Assembly: GCA_949775045.1 (NCBI GenBank)
Contig: OX459096.1
Span: 50,567,438-50,631,437 of the forward strand
Source of the DNA: Metridium senile
Lineage: Eukaryota > Cnidaria > Anthozoa > Actiniaria > Metridiidae
Length of the DNA: 64,000 nt
Reading direction: 5' to 3'
A model generated the notes under the pieces. That model was not told where the DNA came from and did not search any database. It saw only the letters and a list, made by a program, of their open reading frames with translations. Positions 22,401 to 31,732 of the stretch are shown piece after piece. Position 1 is the first letter of the stretch, and every line of letters starts with the position of its first letter. Made by a program: the position numbers and the translations under genes.

Positions 22401-25038
22401 TTAATCATGCTATATGCTTTGAAAAATACCTTCAGTGCGCGACCAAATGAACATGTGACTAGGCCTTGTGACGTCATATTGTTTGCAACGCTAACCCTAT
22501 ACCCCCATATAAAATGGTTCTTGGTTCTTTTAATCGTGATTTCGATATGGGAATCGTATTTAGCACCTATCTTTCTTCTAGAAACCACCACAAAAAATTT
22601 CATGTCATATGCACATTAAATAACAATAACAAATAAACTTGTAACACTGTAGAGAAACAACACTAACTTTGATCTATAATAAATTATTACCAATGGCGTT
22701 GATTTTCATACCTCAGAAATTTTAAGAGCATTCTTGTAGAATGACCTTATTTCCAATAACTTAAAGAAATAGACCACCACTCTCGCTAAACGGATCAGCC
22801 AGAACAGAAATGCTATCACCAAGCACACAACAAATGCTGGTTCCATGCTAACATGAAATAAAGTTACAAAGATTGTTACAATTCAGGTACTTAAAAGGTA
22901 TTTAAAAGTGCTACAATACCTGTGTATATTACTACATCACAATTCAACTTCAAGAACACAAAGATTAATAGGAAATTGCATGAGCAGGATTTTCAAATAA
23001 TTTAATGCATGTCCTTCAAGCTCTTTATGAAGCATAAGGCAACACATAGGATTTTCAAATGGTTTATTCATGTGTGCGATTCATAATCCATTTACAGATC
23101 ATAACCACATTAGTAAAGCTTCTTGCTTTTTAAAGAGACATAAATAATATGCAGCATATTCATAGAAAGTTACAATAATTTTTGTATGCAGCAATTAATC
23201 CTCTTTATATGGTATTTTCATATTAGGAGTCCCTTAACTCACACATGATCAATACATAATATGTGAGGTGCTTTAAATCCTGACCACAATGCTGAGAAGC
23301 TAGAGGTAACACTAACCTTACAGTGCAACTACTGAAACCGGGGCCACCAATACAATCACAATCGAGAATATGAACAATAGAATCTCTACAAATGTTGGAC
23401 TATTTTGCTTTAAAAATACTAATAATTTTTATTATTTGTGAACGGAATAGATCAAGATTGAATAAAAAACATCTTAGACTGTGAGAAACCTCTAAAAAAA
23501 ATTTGTTTGATCTCAAAAACTATTTATTTTGACATTTGTTTGGGTGGCCCCGGTTTCAGTTGTCGCACTGTAACTCACAATCAGAAATTGGATGCATGCC
23601 TATATATAGTTCTTACTTACTGATGAACTTTATTAAAATTGACAACTTCTCTGAATGTTGGATCACGAAGTCTGAATAGCTTTTCATAATCCACACAAAG
23701 AACCAAGAATGATGTAAATAAAACAACAAAAAGAAATTGGCTGAAAACAAAAAATAGACGGATATTAGACGAAACAATTAGATTCACAGGCAAACTCATT
23801 GATTCAATCAATCAATCAGATGGTTTATTTAGAAAAACATATGGTAAAACAATTAAAGACTTATGTCATCTTCACTAACAAAATGATCATGATTATAAAC
23901 AGTTACAATCCTTTTTAAATATATACCTACCACCAGATAGAGGAAGTTACATTTAACAGTGGTAAAACACAGCTTAATACTTACACAAGGGCAAAACATT
24001 CAGTGAGTAATATACAGGCAAAACCATCATGTTGATGGTATTCATATACTTAATAACAGTTAAGGACATACAGTAAATAATGCATATAAAACTATCATAC
24101 TGATCAATAGTGATAACATCAACTTTTTATAAATATTAAGATGCCATAAGGTGGTTTTCTATGGGTTATCCGGTTTAATTTCCTCCGTAAATAGTGAATG
24201 TAGTGGTAGTGAGAAGAGCCCAGACGGGACGTGATGGTTATACTATTAAATATTAAGAAATGCATATATCATTGTAAAATGCATATTGAAGAAATAGTGA
24301 ACATGCATGTGTGGTGTGCGCAGTTATAAAGCATGCAGGATTATTGTCAATTTCAATGTGCTTTATACCTGCACACAGAACAGCAAGCAAGTTCTATATT
24401 TCTTTTATCAAATCATGCAAGTACACATGCTGTGGTATGTCATAAGGCTTGCCCTCAACTAATTAGAATGTATGGTTTCTAATAGCTATTTTATAAAACT
24501 ATATATATAACACTGTGTTACTAAAAAGGATATTCTAATGAAAAATTCATCTAAGTTTTCAATGTGATTCCATCGCCCTGTATATTAAAAATAAACATAC
24601 ATTAAAAAATATGTCATGTATGAATAATACTAGTATAAACGTCTTAGAATATTAATCCTTTTTTTCCCAAAACACCCCATGCCAAATATCAACAAATTTA
24701 TTATAAAAGAAACACAATTAAGTTATATAGTCAAGAATTGATTGTACTTTTACATGTGTCTCCTAAAACTTTGTCGATAATGACAAAGAATAAACAGTCT
24801 TTTCAATGGTCATTTTATTCTAATTTCCAGTCCTTATATATACTCAATGTTGTACATCAAGATTTGCATGATTGCAGATGATGATGTTACTAAACTTTGA
24901 GTCGACAATCTCTAATAACTCACCCTTTTCATGTTCACCGACTCCCCGTGTATTAATGTGAAAACCCTGAGGTGGCAAATCTTCCTCGGGGTCTTCGTTC
25001 GAGTTTAGTCGTTGATATTGGGTATTAAACCCCGCCAT
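13447..25038 (-). CDS. ATG9: Autophagy-related protein 9 (ATG9), lipid scramblase
   Basis: ATG9 is the multispanning scramblase that seeds autophagosome membranes and traffics on Golgi/endosome-derived vesicles. I assemble 24 coding exons that stay in frame to 694 residues: 25038-24924, 24577-24534, 24049-23985, 23740-23621, 22847-22712, 21906-21804, 21103-21004, 20107-19991, 19865-19848, 19322-19223, 19139-19099, 18772-18710, 18442-18368, 17892-17783, 17597-17557, 17445-17350, 17253-17215, 16768-16589, 15828-15745, 15494-15428, 15305-15223, 14860-14714, 14218-14097, 13465-13447. Family landmarks: N-terminal YQRL (tyrosine sorting motif, residue 8), WNHIENLDEFFIR and VYEYHQHDGFACILL, membrane segments near 64-92 and 118-145, KYNLKMILFWGPGSPF, WIGVANFFLCPFVLLW, ISPIVTPILLCFSIRHKALD, FTVEVVGVGDVCSFAQLD. 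The C-terminal tail is shorter than in human ATG9A (839 aa). It is head-to-head with RSPH1. Confidence 0.96.
13600..13761. mobile_element. MITE in last ATG9 intron
   Basis: ACACCTTATTCCAAAATGGC and GCCATTTTGGAATAATGTGT form imperfect terminal inverted repeats. Subterminal GGCCCTTG/CAAGGGCC and TCTCAT/ATGAGA also pair. It is non-coding. Confidence 0.7.
14537..14672. mobile_element. 136-bp hairpin MITE in ATG9 intron
   Basis: CTTTTCACAGTTCTGTTCAG pairs with CTGAACGGAACTGTGAAAAG. An inner AAGTCAAGGTTGGAGTT pairs with AACTCCAACCTCGACTT. No clear target duplication. Confidence 0.7.
14980..15006 (+). repeat. Poly-G tract
   Basis: A run of G interrupted by two A residues lies within a short GGGGTGGACCATTAAAAG-type repeat in an ATG9 intron. 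It is capable of G-quadruplex formation and is a likely assembly-unstable site. Confidence 0.75.
15914..16035 (+). repeat. 34-bp tandem repeat, 3.6 copies
   Basis: The unit starting CATAGGGGGCTAGTCTATAC recurs at 15914, 15948, 15982 and 16016, the last copy partial. Copies are almost identical, so this is a recent expansion inside an ATG9 intron. Confidence 0.9.
16795..17190 (+). repeat. Purine-rich low-complexity tract
   Basis: Long AAAGGAAA/GAAAG stretches on the plus strand are interrupted by a short unique segment near 17020-17100. They create spurious Phe/Ser-rich open frames on the minus strand within an ATG9 intron. Confidence 0.7.
18531..18650 (-). repeat. Degenerate SINE fragment
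   Basis: Resembles the 3' part of the SINE at 47940-48282 (AGGCAGGGACACCACAACAGC). The tRNA head is absent. It lies in an ATG9 intron. Confidence 0.55.
19515..19700 (-). repeat. Degenerate SINE copy
   Basis: Shares, in the same order as the 47940-48282 SINE, TTATTGTTTTTCCTTTGTAC, GACACCACAACAGCATACAA, CTGTTGTGTTGGGAGACAGT and a TATATAGCATTAAAG end. The tRNA-derived head is lost. It lies in an ATG9 intron, next to a GATGAT microsatellite (19730-19820). Confidence 0.65.
19848..19865 (-). other. 18-nt microexon of ATG9 (coding exon 9)
   Basis: Flanked by CTTCCAG and GTAAGTAA, these 18 bases supply ALAD plus split codons. They keep the 2/2 phase between the GPGSPF exon and the LSRRIFWIG exon, matching the conserved stretch before the third hydrophobic segment. 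Confidence 0.85.
20530..20795 (+). repeat. Three tandem ~87-bp repeats
   Basis: CCCCCTTCCCACCCCT followed by CATGACGTGGAGCTCTA and ATCAAGGAGTACAATACTC recurs three times with a period of 86-88 bp in an ATG9 intron. The open frame across it is a repeat artefact. Confidence 0.85.
21547..21752. mobile_element. TA-flanked MITE (family of 23321-23570)
   Basis: The ends CATTGCGGACACTCAAGC and GTGACTGCACTG are inverted with GGGACCACT/AGTGGTCC inside. TA lies outside both ends. It is a diverged relative of the element at 23321 (CAGTGC... start). ATG9 intron. Confidence 0.65.
22181..22615. mobile_element. 435-bp MITE with TTAA target site
   Basis: TIRs of over 150 bp start (A)GTGCATATGACATGAAATT. 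TTAA precedes (22177-22180) and follows (22616-22619) the element. Both arms encode mirror images of the same ~85-residue frame, which is a TIR artefact. TTAA sites are used by piggyBac and Kolobok superfamilies. ATG9 intron. Confidence 0.82.
23321..23570. mobile_element. 250-bp TA-flanked MITE
   Basis: CAGTGCAACTACTGAAACCG and CGGTTTCAGTTGTCGCACTG with GGGGCCACC/GGTGGCCCC form the inverted ends. TA lies at both boundaries (23319-23320, 23571-23572). Tc1/mariner-type target preference. ATG9 intron. Confidence 0.8.
24050..24533 (-). other. Candidate U12-type (AT-AA) intron of ATG9
   Basis: The 5' splice site reads ATATCCTTTTT directly after the FFIR codons. A perfect U12 branch motif TCCTTAAC lies about 10 nt before the exon that begins GTATATGAATACC (VYEYH). 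Only this pair keeps the conserved FxRVYxxHQ reading. The intron would end in AA. See findings. Confidence 0.75.
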
Positions 25039-25502
25039 TTTTGGCTAACCAACAGTTAAAACAAAAGATGATTGAGCGGGTACCCGTACGTCCACTTGGA
25101 GACTTAAAATAAACTTTGACTCTATCAGAAGCACTCAACTTCATCTCTCCATTGCAGAGATAATGCACAAATTGTTCAAGTTCAACTCCTCACAGCGCTC
25201 CATGCAAAGATTTTGGATGTGAATTCATGACAGAGCTTTTCACTCGTTTAGCAAAATCTGCAGTTCAAACAATGCCATACAGGTCTGCGTCACAGTGTTT
25301 ACATCGACTTTATAACAACCAACAGAGTCCTAAGACATTAATTACGATCCATGGAAGCTCTCTGGTAAAATAAATACTTGCTGACTAAGGATTATTATGT
25401 TTTTCCGTCGTAATTCCGAGAATAGCTCACATTTCATGAATCGACTTCAACTTTTTTGCTTGCATTTGACCTTGAGATATTTTGTCATTGTTTACGTCGT
25501 AA

Positions 25503-25514
25503 TGCGCACGCGCA
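25503..25514. promoter_or_regulatory. NRF1-type site
   Basis: TGCGCACGCGCA matches the NRF1 consensus YGCGCAYGCGCR. It stands out in an AT-rich region, about 465 bp from the ATG9 start. Function is inferred from the consensus alone. Confidence 0.55.
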
Positions 25515-25959
25515 CATCTTGAACCAGTCTTCTATGAGATATAGCATAGGGAGCCCACCAGATTAATAGAATAATTATCCTCCCTTTTTTTAATATTTAT
25601 TATAAACATTTCTTTACTCTTTTATAACTAAATTGGTGTGTATAATTTGAAAGTAAAAAAATATTACCTGCACGCAGTTAGAACTTAGCGATAAAATAAA
25701 CTGCACAATCACAATGATAAGTTTCTGAATAAAGGAATATATATCTTTATAGACTTAGAATAGCAATGTCAAATCTTTGAAAAAGATATTCGCCAAAAAA
25801 AGCTGTTTTTGAATTGCTTTGTATTTTAATAAAAGCCTTCGACTCAATAACTCGCGGATTTGCAATCCACGAGTTAAAAAGCGCCAGCTGAGCATGTAAT
25901 TTATGCGTACACTGAACAATACGAACAAAGAGTACAGGTGAATTTGACTAACAAATTAC

Positions 25960-25973
25960 GTTGCTTTGGCGAC
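25960..25973. promoter_or_regulatory. RFX X-box-like site upstream of RSPH1
   Basis: GTTGCTTTGGCGAC fits the imperfect palindrome GTTRCY-N2-RGYAAC with one mismatch in the second half-site. It lies about 117 bp upstream of the RSPH1 start codon. RFX factors drive ciliary genes in animals, and RSPH1 is an axonemal protein, so the position is meaningful; binding is not shown. Confidence 0.45.
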
Positions 25974-26090
25974 ATGTAAACTAGATTGGGTCAAACAGAT
26001 ATACACAGTGCTTGTATATACTTGAGTAACACTGAACACAAAGCTAGTCTTCAAACAGCGTCAAGCAAGGGTTGTAGTTACTATTCCACT

Positions 26091-27180
26091 ATGTCTGACA
26101 TCGGATCTGAAGAATTTGAAGAAGATGAGGGAATTAATTTAGGAGTAAGTATAAGAGATCGTTTTTGGTTCGTATTTAAAAAGCCTTGATGTTGTGTTTT
26201 AGCGAACGGAGAGTCAGTACTGGTGGAAGACTAAGCGTACCCACACCAACTTAATCAAATGTTCCAAAAAAAAGCTTTACGCTTCTTCTTTCAGATTCGT
26301 TGATCAAAAGCGAACAGGACTTTTATTGATGCACTTGAGGGTTATTTGTTTGATTTTGTTTCGTTATGTTTAATTGTTATATCATTGCAAGATTTGTTTG
26401 CTAAACAAATAAGTGCAAAAAGAAAACTTTATTGACACTTGGATTAGCTTCACCATTTGTTGTACATGTATTTTCGTGTCTATTTCGAATAATGTTACCA
26501 ATATGATTTCGAGTTGAAAAATACAGCAGATAGTAAGAAACGTTGATTATTTTTTGCAGAGTTACGACGGAGAAAGAAATGCCGAGGAAGAGCGACATGG
26601 TTTTGGCAAAGCAACACTTCCCAATGGCGATACTTATGAAGGCCAGTACGAACACGGCAAACGCCACGGCCAAGGAACATATCGCTTTAAAAATGCCGCG
26701 AAATACGTCGGGGAATATTCCAAAGCCAAGAAACACGGTCAGGGTACATACTGGTACCCGGATGGATCACGATATGAAGGGGACTGGGTTGAAGACAGAA
26801 GAAATGGCCATGGTATTTATTACTATGTAAACGGTGACACGTACGAAGGGAACTGGTATGAGCATCTAAGGCATGGCCAGGGCACATATACTTACGCTTC
26901 TACAGGGACCAAATACATAGGTACCTGGTTGAATGGAAAGAGAGAGGGCTCAGGAGAACTGGTACATGCCAATCATAGATATATGGGTAACTTTGCCGAA
27001 GACTTCCCCAAAGGTCTGGGCAAGTATAAGTTTGACATGGGGTGTGAGCAGCATGGAGAATATTTCTTGGAAGAAAAGCTGCAGGAAGGTGACACAGAAG
27101 AAGACGAACAAGTGACTATCATTACACCAAAATGGAAATGTTCAAGAATAACTGAGATTGAAAGTGCTGTTTTTAACTAG
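26091..27180 (+). CDS. RSPH1: Radial spoke head 1 homolog (MORN-repeat protein)
   Basis: RSPH1 is a component of the axonemal radial spoke head that regulates ciliary and flagellar beating. Exon 1 (26091-26144) encodes [18 protein letters not shown] and ends at GTAAGT. Exon 2 (26560-27180) follows a pyrimidine tract and GCAG and carries the rest, giving 224 residues. At least six consecutive MORN repeats (YEGxxxxGxxHGxGxY pattern) span about residues 19-165, for example [19 protein letters not shown] and [17 protein letters not shown]. They are followed by [13 protein letters not shown] and an acidic EGDTEEDEQ, then [11 protein letters not shown]. The N-terminus and the CEQHGEY segment match the vertebrate protein closely. 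It stops about 85 residues earlier than human RSPH1 (309 aa), lacking the acidic tail. Confidence 0.95.
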
Positions 27181-27693
27181 AACTATTAACTTACTGCTGT
27201 TCATGAGAAACTATTTACACAGTAACTTATGTAATTTATTAAAAAATACAAAAAACACTATCTTTGGGCAATGTGGTTGTACAAACTTAAAAGTGAATTA
27301 AACAACAATTGTGACTAAACTGTTCATATATTTTATGCACTCTTAACAAACATATATATATATAAGCATTTCTACTGGTTGGTTTACAAAAGTAATACTT
27401 TCAAGGAAAAAGTTGAAGATTATCTGGAGTTCAAAAAGATGTTGCAGGATCATAAGCTTTAAAAATACAAACATATCTTCCTTAGTGGAAATAAAATAAA
27501 GGTTTGTTTTTGCTTGCTCACTCATTTTACTAGATTTATCAATGTATTTACAAGAACATAGTATAGTAGTGTCAATAAACAGGTGATCTCTTCCTGCTTG
27601 TCTTCATGATGTGCCACTTTGTAATGTCCAAATCTTGTTAAATTGTTATAAGAACTGCTGTTTCCCATTTTGGATAAAATCCCCTCCAACTTA

Positions 27694-30305
27694 TTATGCC
27701 CAAAGGATCCTAAAACAAATCATTCAATAGTGTTAATGTCATATATGAATCATATAATTATGTATAAGTAGTATTCTATAAACAAGCCCTTTAGAGCAGT
27801 GAGCAGAATCTTAATTTGCCACAAAATTTAGAACATTTAACATATTACTCAAATTACTAAACATATTTTCATGTATGAGGAGGGGGGCGTAAGGGTTTTC
27901 AGTGATGCAGTTTCGCGTTATTTTTGGTGCTGTTTTCCTTCTTTTTTCATTCATAACAGTTTTTATCTTGTGGTTGCGGTTTTTAACAAATTCTTGTGCG
28001 ATTATGCGTTTTTTTGTCAATTTTTTGTGCGGTTTCTAACACCCCAGTACACCCTCCTCTATGAGAGATTAGGTAGTGAAGAGCAATACTATTTTTCAAA
28101 TTGATCTTGAAAGGTTTCTTGGTGAATATTCATGTAAATGAAAATAACATAATAAAAAAGAAAGACCATGTGGCTTTGTTATGCAGTATGTATTTTATCA
28201 GCCCATTCATTACCATTGCTCACAATGGAGTCTCAACCAAACTCCACAGCTCAAGCCCCTTATTAGTAAATATTGTCTTTACCAACTTTATTTCTTTCCA
28301 TATATGCGCATGGATAGTATGAAAATACCTGTTTGCCCCCATTGTTGACCTGTAGAAATATAGTACATTCACTCACCCTAGTAATGATGGCTCTGGCATC
28401 CCTGGATCGCCTCCTTTTTTAAGTCCTGAAACAAGACAAACAATAGAAAGAATGAACGGGAATGAAGTAAATTCAGGTGATAATTAATAGAACCAACTCT
28501 ACCAAAGTGCTCACACTTAGCAAAAAGAATGACTTATCACCAAAGCTATATGTCGGATCAGTACAAACACAAGACTATATAGCAGACAGTTTCATTTGAT
28601 GTTACAGACACTGCCAGGCCTTAACATGACACAAGACTATATATAGCAGGAGGTTTTATTTGGTGTTACAGACACTGCTGAGCTTTAACATGACCATGCC
28701 ATGATATATATAGTATTGTAGTTTGTATCATACTATATTGTTTGATTTTATCTCTGATATACTCTCCACCACATCCTCCTGCACATATTCTGACTACTCT
28801 GCTGTTTGTAATTGAGTGCATACCAAATATCAGCCTTGAACCACGTCTGTTCCAGAGCTTTCAATAAAAGGCGGCAACCGGCGGTTTATCGCCGGATATT
28901 TCACCTTAAAATGCCGGCTATTTTGACTAAAAATTAATTCATTACCAAATAAAGTTATAAAAAAACATCACTGGATTCAGTAGCCTTCGTAAACATCTTT
29001 ACTTTTGTTTGTTTCGATGCCACGATCGCGAACGGCGTTAAAACGAACGCCATATTGATTTTGGAGCGAAAAGAGCTCTGGGTAATAAAACGGGCTTCCT
29101 GTGGTGGCTATGACCAGCAGCTTCCCACGTGAAAAAAATGGCGGCCAAGCGTGACATCCGCAATTTTTTTTCGCCATCAAAACCCCAGCCTTCCGTTCCT
29201 GGTAAGTAATCTTTATTATAAAGTTTAAAAACATTAAAAAAAGACTTGATTTTATCTTGTTGTTGTCGATTTTTGCCTATTTGTTACATGTTTTGAGTCA
29301 TTAATTGCTTTGCTTTAAGATTTAACTCACAATTTATTTTCATGTAATGATATTACATTTGCCACAACATAATATTTGAATAAAGAAGAGTTAATTGTTG
29401 ACAGTAATTAAAGATATTAAAATTTGTTTTCCATCCTAGTTCACATTTACTTGATGCATAACAATAAATTATCTAAGACAAAGAGTTATCAAGGCTATTT
29501 GCACATTATGTAACTGTTCCAATTTAGTAAAAATTGATGCCCAGATTTATGGAAAATGCATTTCCGAGCTTCTAAATTTCAAAATTTTCTGGGGGGCATG
29601 CCCCCAGACACTCCTACAAAAAGGGGCCTTTCGGCCCCTTATGGGACACAGACCCCTACTTTTTAAGATTCTCCTCCTACTTCAAAAATTACTGAAAGCT
29701 CTGCTGTTCTATAAAAATATCTATGTATGTCATGTATAATAATTGTGTAAGAAATAATAATCTTTACAGTCAACTTGTAAGATGAATTTGCAGGCAGTTT
29801 TGAAAGGGATTCCCACAATGCTTGCACAACACAGGAAGCCCAATTTATGTTGCAAGCAAAGATATCTCATTTTAAAACAACACTTTTTAGATTTTATATC
29901 TTGTGAGTTATAGATTTGGGTAATACACAGACCAAACCATTACATTACCAAAACATTAAATAACGTTATATATTGCTCAACAAATTATCTCTGCAGTGCA
30001 CAGAGGTGGTCATGAGGAATATTCCATACATGCCGACCACTATAAGTTTCAAATTTGGAGAATTGATAAAAACAACATAACAAAATCTTGCGGCCGTTTA
30101 TGGTTAATATCAATATTTCAGTAACACTTGCAAACGTTTAAGTATACAATCGTGCAAGTGATTTATTTTTGGAGGAACCATGCAGGATAAAGTTCTACTT
30201 ACCAAGATAGATAATTAATGGTATAAAACCCCAATGAAAAATCGTCTTTGAGAACTTGAATACTGTTCGTACTCTTTTCTTTGTCTCAGGTCTCATTTTA
30301 ACCAT
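27694..30305 (-). CDS. TOMM7: Mitochondrial import receptor subunit TOM7
   Basis: TOM7 is the small tail-anchored subunit that modulates assembly of the TOM complex in the mitochondrial outer membrane. Three coding exons join in frame: 30305-30203, 28425-28377 and 27709-27694, giving exactly 55 residues, the same length as human TOMM7. The start at 30305 gives MVKMRPETKKRVRTVFKF; the ATG nine bases downstream would lose the conserved MVK. The core is FHWGFIPLIIYLG (single membrane helix), then LKKGGDPGMPEPSLLGILWA. The last exon supplies only five codons plus the stop, so ORF finding misses the whole gene. The convergent RSPH1 stop lies about 515 bp away. Intron 1 holds a hAT-like element. 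Confidence 0.97.
28853..29703. mobile_element. hAT-like non-autonomous element, 6-bp TSD, in TOMM7 intron 1
   Basis: The terminal repeats are CAGAGCTTTCA and its reverse complement. CTGTTC is duplicated outside (28847-28852, 29704-29709). A CAGRG start is typical of hAT. The interior has a short GC-richer plus-strand block with a transposase-like first exon and a palindromic GGGGGGCATGCCCCC at about 29590. Confidence 0.8.
29138..29201 (+). pseudogene. Residual first exon of a hAT-type transposase
   Basis: ATGGCGGCC opens a 21-codon exon encoding MAAKRDIRNFFSPSKPQPS and ends at a consensus donor GTAAGTAA. Many hAT/TTF-type transposase-derived proteins begin with a similar KRxxxxFF peptide before a zinc finger. 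No downstream exon remains in the element. Confidence 0.5.
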
Positions 30306-30780
30306 GTTTAAGTCTTTTAAGCGACAAAATGAAGGCTAATACCCAACACAATCCAACAACACTGGAACGCCGACTCGTGGTTTCTGTTAATTTGACCCAG
30401 TCTTCGTTTGAACAAACATTTGCGAGGAGACTGGGAACTATTGAAATATTGTGCAAACATTAATTTAGACCCTGCGTGCGGTGGGGGTGACTGCATGGGA
30501 CAAAAAAAAAAACATTTTACCACTTTAGTAGACTGCAAGCAGTCCCTATGCTTTCCCTCCGCGTTCTAAAAATTGGCTTTTTACAAAAAGCTGGTTTTTC
30601 TCACAGGTAGCCCAGTTAGCTATCTATCTGTGCTCTCATACAAGCCTTCTAGAATATATGGGGTTCTTAATAATAGGATAATATACAAAAATATGTTAAA
30701 TAATAAGGGAGCATTCATTATTTATGCCAGGGAGTGGGCTGGCAAGATTTGTCATTAAACTTAACAAAACCTCGTGACCC

Positions 30781-31006
30781 CGGGGGGGGGGGGGGGGGGT
30801 TCTCCCTTTATCCAAGTGGTAGGGGTGATCGGCGTACCTTTTAGGGTTAAAATATTTCCAGTGCGTACCTTTTAGGGTCCATTTAGAGATTTGGCTCAAA
30901 AATCAGTTCTAAGGGTCGTTTTTACTCTGCTTTATTTGTATCTGAGCGTACGATCACCCCTACCACTTGGACAAAGGGAGTACCCCCCCCCCCCCCCCCC
31001 CCCGGG
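30781..31006. mobile_element. 226-bp MITE with poly-G/poly-C ends, 9-10 bp TSD
   Basis: Inverted ends are G-run + TTCTCCCTTTATCCAAGTGG and CCACTTGGACAAAGGGAGTA + C-run, with TAGGGGTGATCG/CGATCACCCCTA inside. CTCGTGACCC occurs at 30771-30780 and 31007-31016. The long duplication suggests a Mutator-like family. The homopolymers (30782-30799, 30983-31003) may be collapsed or expanded. Confidence 0.82.
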
Positions 31007-31240
31007 CTCGTGACCCTCTTACAATGAAAATAAAAAAAGACATGACCCCTCTAGAAGTAACAGGATCCCATTACCCAGTAATGGGCTCCTGAAGTAATTA
31101 AAAAAATATATAGCCCCCCAACCCCCAAGCACACACACACAAAAACAAAGACAAATGAATTTGAGAAAAAAGAAGTATTTCCAAGTATTTTTGGGGTTTT
31201 GAAATGCATGAATTTTAAAATTCATAAGCACTGCTGGCTT

Positions 31241-31732
31241 TAGCCTCCTCTGCATGCAACCCTGCTGGGTTTCCTTTGTCCCCTGCTGGGTTTCCTTTGT
31301 CCCCTGCTGGGTTTCCTTTATCATGCGAACCGGAGAGGAATGGGCCCCAAATAAGAAAGGAAGGGGTTGCCTGCCAAATTTAAACAAGGTGTTTGCCAAC
31401 TGCACATATCGACTTGCGCATACCAAACAATACTAACCAGGGGTAGGATTAATATTTGCATCTTACAAAATTTTCTACTTTCTGGGAGGTGGTAAATATG
31501 GTTGATCGAACATAATGGAGTCGTTGAGAGAAGAGGAGCATGTTTTACTAAGCGAAAAGTTAAATAATCTGAAACCATTAGTTTCTCTTCTTATGGTATA
31601 AAATTCGAAGATTTTTAATTCTTTATCACCCCCTCCCCCCCACCTTTTGTTCCGCCACAGGAAGCCCAGAGTCAACAACCCCAGAGTCTACAAAGGAAGC
31701 CCAGAGTCAAGAGTTGCATGCGGAGGAGGCTA
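31241..31732. mobile_element. 492-bp MITE with perfect 9-bp TSD (Mutator-like)
   Basis: TAGCCTCCTCTGCATGCAAC and its near-complement form the ends. TGCTGGCTT is duplicated at 31232-31240 and 31733-31741. Same TIR family as 6407-6558. The interior has three 21-bp repeats (CTGCTGGGTTTCCTTTGTCCC, 31262-31324) and two GGAAGCCCAGAGTC units near the right end. Confidence 0.87.

Larger units (their letters stand above)
25039..26090. promoter_or_regulatory. Divergent ATG9/RSPH1 intergenic region
   Basis: About 1.05 kb separates the ATG9 (-) and RSPH1 (+) start codons, with no open frame of note. It should hold both promoters and 5' UTRs. A perfect NRF1-type palindrome and an RFX-like X-box lie within it (separate entries). 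No TATA box is placed with confidence. Confidence 0.6.

Noticed and set aside
22193..22619. Similar ~85-aa frames on both strands
   Set aside because: They are the two arms of the TTAA-flanked MITE read in mirror; no codon bias, splice context or domain.
24522..24533. Alternative GT donor after 12 extra bases (ISFL) for ATG9 exon 2
   Set aside because: Joining it to the next AG acceptor shifts the frame and destroys the conserved VYEYHQ segment.
31019..31426. 135-aa frame with KETQQGT repeats
   Set aside because: Spans parts of two MITEs and a 21-bp tandem repeat; no domain or conserved start.
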